From Argentina anserina (lineage: Eukaryota > Streptophyta > Magnoliopsida > Rosales > Rosaceae): a stretch of 64,000 nt of DNA. The notes beneath the pieces were generated by a model. It was given only the letters and a program-made list of their open reading frames with translations. It was not told the DNA's origin and did no database searches. The stretch spans positions 17,689,001 to 17,753,000 of the forward strand of contig NC_065874.1 of the NCBI RefSeq assembly GCF_933775445.1, written 5' to 3'. Below, piece by piece: positions 55,616-64,000 of this stretch. The position numbers and the translations under genes were made by a program. Position 1 is the first letter of the stretch. Each line of letters begins with the position of its first letter.

Positions 55616-58563
55616 TGTAATAACCCTAACTTTTAAACAACATTTGAGTGGATTTGAATTCTATAAAATTGTGAAATTTAAATTAGAATGGAGGTGATTG
55701 GTTACGACATTATGAAACGAGTAACGGATACGTTATCGGAACGTTTAATTCGAAAAACGTTACGTTTCCGCAACTTATATATCGACTTTTATTCCGTCGA
55801 TCGGTTGCGAAAACGTCCTTCACGAAAGTTGTAGAGCTCGTCGATACGAGTTTGAGAGTATGTGACGTGTTCTAATCGGACGACGTACGTAAAAGTTATT
55901 AACGTCGGAAGTTAATTTCCGATTTTTGAAACGAGTATAAATAGACATTTTCAGATTAGGGTTTCCATTATTGGAAACCCTTCTCTCTCTCTTTGTTTCG
56001 CCGCCTCCCCTCTTCTCTTTCTTCTCTCTTGGCTTCTCTCTCTCTCCCACCCCGAAACCTCACTCTCTCTTTCCCTCAATCTCACCTCTCCCTCTCGACC
56101 CCGAGTTCCTCCCTTCCCTCTTCTCTTCACTCTCTCTCGAGGTCCTCTCTCTTCCTCTCGAACCCGAGTTCCTCCCTCTCGCCTCTTCCCCGATCCCACG
56201 CGACAGATTGAAGCTTGGGGACCTAATCGCCGTGCTTCCCCATCGTCGACGAGCTCGGGCAAGCTCGCCACCACCCCATCTCACCCTCGCACCCGCGCCA
56301 ATGGGTTGAGCCTCTAGTTGCCGTCTACCTCCACTGCTGCTCGATCTCCTCCACTTTCATCGTCGATTCAAGAGCTCTACTGTGAGATTCAAGGTAAGGA
56401 TTGATGATATTGATGTTGTGTGTGGATTTTGGATGATTTTGGGTTGGATGTGTGGAGATCGGAGGGGGGTTGGAGGAGGTTGGAAGGAGAGGTTACCGCC
56501 GCCTAGAGGCGGCGCGTGTGAGTGCGTGGAGTAGCCTAGGGGCGGCGTGAGGCCGTGGGAAGGGCGGAGGAAGGAAGGGGAGAGTTTTGGTGCGGCGGTG
56601 GTGCGACACGCGCTGTTGAGAGTGTCGGCGCGTGGGCCCCACGCGCGGCCCGCCGGAGGTGGCGCGTGTGCCACACGCGCCGCCACGTGCGGCGGTGGGA
56701 CAGTTTTGACAGAAGGGTATTTTGGTAATTTACTGTGTACGGTAAATGTAAATGTAATTTTTATTTACTACGGTAAATGTAATTAAGTTTTACCTTCGGT
56801 AAATGTAAATATAAATTACTTTCAGCAAATGTAAAAAGTAATTTGTAAAAGGTAATTAGTAAATTTTATTTACTGAGATTGTATTTACCTTTAAACAGAA
56901 ATACGTATATAATATTTATACGTACAGAAATACGTATATAATATTTATACGTATAGAAATACGTATATAGTATTTATACGTACAGAAATACGTATATAGT
57001 ATTTATACGTACAGAAATACGTATATAGTACTTATACGTACAGAAATACGTATATAGTACTTATACGTACAGAAATACATATTAATTGAGTATTGTACAG
57101 TAACCGTGAATAGTGAACAGTGAACAGTAACTTCGTATAAACCAAAATTGCTGAACAGTAACCGTTTATTACTGTTTTGGCATTTAAAGGTTTAACGAAA
57201 CGATCCTAAATTCCTTTCTTATCTTTTCAAGGTGATCTATAAGCGAGGGAAGGAAATTAGCATCAGGAAGTGTGGAAATTACGCTCAAGTCAATAAGGTG
57301 AGTAAAATCTCACTGAATTACGAATCTACCCTCGTGGTGATTCAACATTTTTGCAAGTGTGTTTATTTAATGAATTACAACATGTATATAACTTAGTGGA
57401 CTACGTATATACAGTATAATGGTAATAAATACATATATATATATATATATATAGTTCATTAAATTACATACTGTTATTAATTCATTAAAAATAGTCATTT
57501 CGGTGACAGAAAAATTGTGCATGTGTGATTTTAATGGTACGATATGATGTGAGATTATCGTACGTAATTTTTCAGGTGTTTATGAAATATGACATGTATA
57601 GGATATAGTGGACTGTGTATATATTGTACAAATGGTAAATAAATACGAATATATATAGTTTGCTATATAATATACTGTTATGATTTTTATTGTGGATATA
57701 TCGTGAAAGTTTTAAAACGTACAATATGATGTGTGATTATTGTACATGATTTTATCACGAAGAATGTGAAATATTGTGATTTGTCTTCGGACGTGATGTG
57801 TGGTACAATATGATGTGAGATTATTGTACATGTTCGGCAAGTCGGAACCTAGCCTTTGGCCGGGCGAAAGTTACGATACAGTTAGAGCTCTAGTCTGTCT
57901 GCCTTAGTACTGCATGAAGGTAACGGGTGGTTATCTGCTCATGGGTACTCAGCTTGTTGTGGATGTTGGGTGGCGGGTGGTTACCCAACATCAGCGGTAT
58001 ACTAAGTGAGGGGTAACAGATGTGTACCAGCGCTCATTAGTTACCATTTTGTGAAAGTGTTAGAGTAACCAGATGGGTTGCTCGTTTTCTCATGATTTTC
58101 ATTATACTGTGTTGATGTGGAGTTGTGTCTTTTATGAGACGAGAGTTATTTTAATATTTTACTCATACGAGCTGTAAAGCTTACCGGGTTTGTGTTGCAA
58201 TCCCGGTACACCAATATCAATGGTGTAGGGGATACTTCCGCAGGTGCTGAGTAGTGGTGATTGAGTGACGACTCCGAAGACTCGAAGTCGATCGCATCCA
58301 GTCGTGGTGAGGTTCCAGCGTGGATTGTGTGTGAGATTTGGTGTGATTTTATTTGTGAGGTTGTTGTGAGGATTATACAATTCCATTTGTTATATGTTGA
58401 ATTATCATTTGGGTTTGTAATAATCGGCTTGACTGAGTTATATTTTAAACTCAGATGTGATCCGCTGCGACATTAAAATGATTTCGATTTCATTGAGATT
58501 ATTTTTGTGTTTAACGATTTTAAGATTTTGAGTTTTAAAGCTCGAAATTTTGGGGTCGTTACA
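55616..58563 (+). repeat. 3' LTR of the chromovirus
   Basis: Same ends as the 5' LTR; 30 bp longer overall, mainly from one more minisatellite unit and a longer TA run near 57435, partly offset by a shorter GTGAACA run near 57110. Confidence 0.95.
56896..57077 (+). repeat. 29-bp palindromic minisatellite in the 3' LTR
   Basis: About six units of the same 29-bp repeat as at 49159-49312. Confidence 0.85.
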
Positions 58564-58915
58564 GGTGAGCAGTCATTGGAGTCTGACAATGGCCGCATTC
58601 TTATAATTTCATTCGTGTTGGAGATCGAGTCGTGTTGCCGTCCCAAGTGCAATCTCACCACAAGGTTGTCAAAATCAAAAAATGACTTCCGAATTGGGCT
58701 AGATCGGGCGAAATTATTCATCCCACTAAACTTAATAAATGGTGAAGAGATGACACGAAAAAAATAAACAAATTGAGAGTTATAAAAATCCAGAGGTGAA
58801 GAAAACTGAAGAGAGGGAATATAACGACGTCGTTTTCCTTCTAAAACGTCCCATATATAACCACCAGCCCGTTCGAGAAAGAACACAAACCAAACCCCCC
58901 CCCCCCCCAAACACC
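58564..58915 (+). promoter_or_regulatory. Presumed promoter region of the PPR gene
   Basis: The 352 bp between the chromovirus and the PPR ATG contain the palindrome AACGACGTCGTT (58823-58834), a TATATAA box (58853-58860) about 56 bp before the ATG, and a 14-C tract (58895-58908). No gene lies within it. Confidence 0.45.
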
Positions 58916-58926
58916 ATGAACTTGAT

Positions 58927-61888
58927 TGTAACGACCCCAAAATTTCGAGCTTAAAAACTCAAAATTCTAAAGTCGTTAAACACCAAATAATCTCAAATAA
59001 ATCGAAATCATTAAAGTGTAACAGCGGATCAATTCTGAGTTCTCAATACAACTCAGTCAACCAATTATTACAACCCAAATTTATAATCCATACATAAAAA
59101 TGGAAATGTAATAATCCTCACAAATCACTCACAAATCTCACAAATGAAATTACACAACTTCTCACACACAAACCCAAGCTAAAACCTCACCACAAGTAGG
59201 ATAAGAACGACTTCAAGCCTCTGTAGTCGTCACTCAACCCCCACTAATCAGCACCTGCAGAATTATCCCCTACACCATCGAATTGGTGCACCGGGATTGT
59301 AAACACAAACCCGGTAAGCTTATAGCTCGTATGAGTAAAATCAAAATATAATTCGCATATCAAAATATACGAAAGATCACAAACAACAAATATAAATGCC
59401 CCCATGAGCCAATGGTCAGCCCATCTGGTTGACCCAAAGAAATATGAAATAAAAAGCTCATGAGGAAATTAAGTAACCCTTCTGGTTACCCAATGCATTT
59501 ATAATACGGGTACCAAGAACGCTGGTACACATCTGTTACCCCTCTCGTAATACACCGTTGATATTGGATAGCCACCCGCTACCCAACATCCAAAATACAC
59601 CGAGTACCCATGAGCAGATAACCACCCGTTACCTCGCATGCAGTACTAAGGCAGACAGACTAGAGCTCTAACTGTATCGTAACTTTCGCCCGGCCAAAGG
59701 CTAGGTTTCGACTTGCCAAACACGTACAATAATCTCACATCATATTGTACCAAAAATCAGGTCCGAAGACAACTCATATTTTAACAATCTCAATGTTAAA
59801 AATCACGTACAATAATCTCACATCATATTGTACACTTCAAATCACATGCTCAATAGAATCACAATAAAATCATAACAGTATATTATATAGCAAACTATAT
59901 ATATTCGTACTTATTTACCATTTATACAATATATATATAGTCCACTATATCTTATACATGTCATATTTCACCACACATGCTCAATTCACAAACTTCCGTC
60001 ATAGAAATGACTATTTTTAATGAATTAATAACAGTACGTAATTTAATGAACTATATATATATATATATGTACTTATTACCATTATACTGTATATATATAG
60101 TCCACTAAATTATATACATGTTGTAATTCATTCGATAAACACACTTGCAAAAATGTCGAATCACCACGAGAGTAGATTCGTAATTCAGTGAGATTTTACT
60201 CACCTTAATGACTCGAGCGTAATTCCACAATTCCCGATGATAATTCCTTTCCTCGATTTAACGGTCACCTTGAAAAGATAAGAAAAGAATTTAGAATCGT
60301 TTCGTAAACCTTTAAATGCCGAAACAGTAATAATCGGTCACTGTTCAGCAAATTTCGGTTTTACGAAGTTACTGTTCACTGTTCACTATTCACGATTACT
60401 GTACAATACTCAATTAATACATATTTCTGTACGTATAAGTACTATATACGTATTTCTGTACGTATAAGTACTATATACGTATTTCTGTACGTATAATTAT
60501 TATATACGTATTTCTGTACGTATAAATATTAAATACGTATTTCTGTACGTATAAATAATAATACGTATTTCTGTACGTATAAATAATAATACGTATTTCT
60601 GTACGTATAAATAATAATACGTATTTCTGTACGTATAAATATTAATACGTATTTCTGTACGTATACGTACGATTTAAATGTAAATACAATCTCAGTAAAT
60701 AAAATTTACTATTTACCTTTTACAAATTACTTTTTACATTTACTGAAAGTAATTTATATTTACATTTACCGTAGTAAATAAAAATTACATTTACATTTAC
60801 CGTACATAGTAAATTACCAAAATACCCTTTCAGTCGAAACTAATCACACCGCCTCACACGCGCCACCTCCGGCGGGCCGCGCGTGGGGCCCACGCGCCGA
60901 GGCTAGCCACGGCGCGTATCACGCCACCGCCGCCTCCAAACTCTCCTCCTTTCTCCCCTCTTCCTTCCTCCGCTCCTAGGCAGCCCCTACGCCACCCCAC
61001 GCCTCCACACGCGCCGCCTAAGGCGGCGGTATCCCTAAAATTCCTCCTCCTCCGATTCTCACTCCACAATCATTCTAAACTATCCCAAATTCAACATCAA
61101 ACACTCAAAACCAAACAACACATCCATTAATACCTTGATCGAAGTTTGAATCTCCGATTTGGTCTCGGAAGGGCTTGGATCGTCGATGGTCTCCAAGATG
61201 AAGGCAGAGAGCACCAAGCGAGGATCGGCGTAGAGAAGTCCTCCTCCGTGCTCGTGCTTCGTCGGGGGTGCGCTTAGGATGCGGACGTCTCTTCTGCCGA
61301 GTCCAGAGGTCGGGTGGAGCTCCGGCGCTGTGTGGAACGGCGTGTCGAGCTTGGGGTCGGTAGTGAAGGGTCGCGTGATGCTTCCTAGATAGGCGGTGGG
61401 CGACACGGTGGAGCGGTGAGGGAGATCGGAGTGGCGTTTTCTGAGGAGGGGAGGGTGAGTCGGGGAAGGAGAGAAAAACCCGAGAGAGGGAGAGAGAAGA
61501 GAGAGCGGCGGGGTGAGAGGGTGAAAGGGTTTCCAATTATGGGAACCCTAGTTGCAACATTTTCTTATATACCCCCTCCCAAAATCGGAAACCAACTTCC
61601 GTCGTTAATAACTTTCACGTATGACGTCCGATTCGAATGCGTCACATACTCACGAACTCGTATCGACGAGCTCTACAACTTTCATGAAGGAAGTTTTCGC
61701 AAACGAGCGACGGAATAAAAGTCGATAAATTCGTTCGGAAACGTAACGTTTTCTTATTAAACGTTCTCATAACGTATCCGTTACTCGTTTCATAACGTCG
61801 TAACCAATCACATCCATTCTAATTAAATTTCAAAATTTTAAAGAATTCAAATCCACTCAAATGTTGTTTGAAATTTAGGGTTATTACA
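58927..61888 (-). mobile_element. Chromovirus solo LTR in inverted orientation
   Basis: 2962 bp, reverse complement of the family of LTRs at 47879 and 55616: it begins TGTAACGACCCC and ends GGGTTATTACA on the plus strand. It is clearly diverged from them but keeps the 29-bp minisatellite (about eight units, 60424-60665) and the GC-rich block. Flanks TTGAT and TGGAT match at four of five bases. It sits 363 bp from the chromovirus 3' LTR. Confidence 0.92.
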
Positions 61889-62150
61889 TGGATCCTCTCA
61901 TCTCAAAACCTCAAATCTTGTTTTCCTCTTTAGAAGGTAGGTGATCTCCTACAAGGCCCTCTCTCACCCTCCCACCTCCTCCAAATCCACGCCCAAGTTT
62001 TCCTCCTCGACGCCTACCAACACGACCTTATCAACCACTCCCCATCTCCCACATTGCTCTCCGCATCCTCCATTCCCTCCAAAACCCCAATCTCCTCCCT
62101 TTCAACGCTGCCATCAGACTCTCCGCCGAACACGCCCTCCTACAACCCCA

Positions 62151-62173
62151 CCCCCCCCCCCCCCCCCCCCCCC
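62151..62173 (+). repeat. 23-base poly-C tract in the PPR pseudogene
   Basis: An uninterrupted C run within former coding sequence. It is a site prone to slippage and to sequencing length error, so the frame across it cannot be trusted. Confidence 0.9.
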
Positions 62174-63544
62174 GCCCAATGGCTTCACCTTCTCTTTCCT
62201 CCTCAATATATCTCATTTCATGAAACACCCTCCGTGCAGACCCCAAATCCCTCACTCCCTTCCCATACACAGAAACCAAAACCAAACCACTACAAACAAA
62301 AGGATCACGAAGAAACCCCGTCTTGACAACAATGGTGTGGCTTTGCCTGAGAAGAATGTGGTGTGCTGCTGGACGTCTTTGATCGATGGATATGCAAAGG
62401 CGGGCAAGGCCAATGAGGCTTTGAGGGTCTTTGTGAGGATGGTGGAGGGGAATTTGCAGCCAGAAGATGGTACATTGGTCGGTGTGTTGTCGGCTTGTTC
62501 GAGTCTTGACATGGCAAAGATTGAAAAATGGGTTTCGGTTTTGGCGCGAGTGTGTGACAATGTTGTTGGGTTGGACTCTGTTAAGACTGTGCTGGTGTAT
62601 TTGTATGGGAAATGGGGGAAGATTGAGGAGAGTAGGGAGATGTTTGATGGGGTTTCGGAGAGTGGGAAGCAAAGTGTGCTACCGTGAAATGTTGTTGTCG
62701 GCGCGTGTGTTCAGAATGGTTGTCCTCTGGAGTGTTTGGGTGTTTTCTGATTGATGGTGGGAGATCCCAGTTGTAAGCCTAACCATGTTATTATGGTGAG
62801 TGTGCTTTCGGCTTGTGCTCAAGTTGGCGATTTAGAGCTTGGTAGGTGGGTTCATGAGCACTTGAAAAAGTAAAGGAAACAGAGGTGTAATTGGATCAAA
62901 TAAGATTCTGGCCACTGCATTGATTGACATGTATTCCAAATGTGGGAGTTTGGAGAAGGCAAAAGAGGTTCTTGATCAGATGGTGTCGAAATACATTGTT
63001 TCTTTCAATGCTATGATCATGGGTCTTGCAGTTAACGGTGAAGGACATGAGGCCCTCAGACTGTTCACGAAAATCCAAGATTTCGATTTACAACCCAATG
63101 CTGGTACCTTCCTTGGTGCTTTATGTGCATGCAACCACTCAGGTTTATCAGAGAAAGGGTGTCAAATATTTAATGATATGACCTCCAGCTTTTCCATTTT
63201 ACCTAATATAGAACATTATGCTTGCTATATTGATCTCCTTGCTCGAGTAGGCTTACTTGAAGAAGCTCTCGAGGTTGTGACTTCCATGCCTTTTGAGCCT
63301 AATAGTATAGTGTGGCGTGCTTTGCTTGGTGGTTGTCTGTTCCACTCTAGACTGGACTATGCTGAATGTGTTTCTGGTAAACTTGTCCTACCCCAACAAT
63401 ACTGGTGGTTATGTCATGCTGGCTAACGTGTTTGCATCTGACCATCGATGGGGTGATGTCTCTTCTCTGAGGCTGTTTATGAGGGAAAAGTGTTGTGTAG
63501 ACTCCCATGGATCTTTTACTAGGTACTTTACGATATAAGTAAAG

Positions 63545-64000
63545 CTAACAGATGAACTTGAAAACAGATGCATAGCACACACAACAATTTATAGAGGTTC
63601 GGCAATGCCTACGTCCTCTGTGTGATCTCTCGGGAGAATCACTAGCACTATGGAGAATAACAACTTGATTACAAGTACTTATTGGAATCCCTATGCTACT
63701 CCCAACCCCTTGCTAGATTTTTCTATCACCCTTAGCTCCCGGTTTTCTGTGCTCCTTAGAAAACCTCTTGGAGCTCCTATTTATATCAATAGGGGTTGCT
63801 GATACAACATGGTTTTGGACTCCTAAACCTAATAGACCAAGCCTATTATACAAATCCTAAAAGATCAACTTTCCTAGAGCTTATAGAAAAGTTGCAGTGT
63901 TGTCCTCTTTCTATTCTAAACTCATATTTGCTTAATGAATCCTACAGTTTCAAATTGTATCAATGAGCTAAAAACACAACAATCTCCACCTTGGTGAATT
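63545..64000 (-). mobile_element. LTR of a copia-like element running out of the window
   Basis: The plus strand ends AACACAACA|ATCTCCACCTTGG. On the minus strand this is a purine tract CCAAGGTGGAGAT directly followed by a TGTTGTG LTR start, the standard PPT-LTR junction of plant copia elements. So about 63545-63981 is a 3' LTR and the internal region begins at 63982. The outer LTR border is approximate. It lies directly after the PPR pseudogene. Confidence 0.65.

Larger units (their letters stand above)
47879..58563 (+). mobile_element. Tekay/Del-type chromovirus (Ty3/gypsy), nearly full length
   Basis: 10.7 kb with LTRs of 2918 and 2948 bp and a perfect 5-bp target duplication GGTGA (47874-47878, 58564-58568). 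The initiator-Met type primer-binding site is at 50799 and a purine tract AAGGGGGG lies before the 3' LTR. The gag-pol region is interrupted by two in-frame stops and one frameshift. By eye the LTRs differ at roughly 17 sites plus minisatellite length changes, so it is older than the young Tat element. Confidence 0.95.
58916..63538 (+). pseudogene. PPR gene (PLS/E-type), split by a solo LTR and multiply broken
   Basis: The ATG is at 58916; 11 bp later the solo LTR intervenes and the gene resumes at about 61889. In the resumed frame a His-Leu-Leu-Gln-Ile-His-Ala-Gln motif, classic for the N-terminus of plant PPR proteins, appears near 61970. Later motifs include Trp-Thr-Ser-Leu-Ile-Asp-Gly-Tyr-Ala-Lys (about 62370) and Ala-Leu-Ile-Asp-Met-Tyr-Ser-Lys-Cys-Gly (about 62916), and an E-type end with Leu-Leu-Ala-Arg-Val-Gly and Trp-Arg-Ala-Leu-Leu-Gly-Gly. 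Breaks: TAG 61931, frameshift near 62050, a 23-C tract at 62151-62173, TGA 62685, TGA near 62749, frameshifts near 62870 and 63390. PPR proteins normally bind organellar RNA; this copy cannot make a full protein. Confidence 0.82.

Overview
The window is nuclear DNA of a flowering plant, most likely a eudicot. It has GT-AG introns, plant-only gene families (a PCS1-type aspartic protease, a plant fatty acid amide hydrolase, a PPR gene) and many plant LTR retrotransposons. No species is assigned. About three quarters of the window is transposon sequence.

Layout. 1-1475: promoter and intact single-exon aspartic protease gene (+). 2290-3425 and 14137-14313: decayed exon pieces of an unidentified minus-strand gene, now 10.5 kb apart because an Athila-type Ty3/gypsy element (3606-14111, minus; TSD ATAAA) sits between them. 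14360-30186: an old, degenerate Tat-lineage element (+). Its second (archaeal-type) RNase H domain is split by a very young, apparently intact Tat-lineage element (18214-29706; LTRs differ at one site by eye; TSD CGATT/CGGTT). The young element carries one 1893-aa gag-pol ORF and, on the opposite strand, a three-exon gene whose junctions give an uninterrupted 833-codon frame. It also carries a 64-bp tandem array before its 3' LTR. 30187-32423: chromovirus-like solo LTR with a minisatellite. 32645-33225: GTGTGA-type minisatellites. 35175-35354: a foldback MITE with 8-bp TSDs. 35590-36490: a 3' LINE fragment.

36744-47260: a complete 20-exon fatty acid amide hydrolase gene (613 aa, all catalytic residues present). 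Intron 5 holds a 4.1-kb Ty1/copia element (39073-43187, minus). Where its gag should be, this element carries an intronless fragment of an RSZ22-type splicing-factor RRM. 47879-58563: a nearly full-length Tekay/Del-type chromovirus (+; TSD GGTGA) with stops and a frameshift. 363 bp further on is a related solo LTR in the opposite orientation (58927-61888), making a ~3-kb inverted repeat. This solo LTR landed 11 bp into a PPR gene (58916-63538), which also has several stops and frameshifts. From about 63545 to the end is the LTR of another minus-strand copia-like element that continues outside the window.

Only the aspartic protease and FAAH look like working host genes. The elements can be ordered by nesting and LTR similarity: the old Tat is oldest; the young Tat and the Athila copy are very recent; the chromovirus is somewhat older; the copia in FAAH is older still. 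The most unusual items are the spliced antisense gene of the young Tat element and the RRM captured by the copia element.
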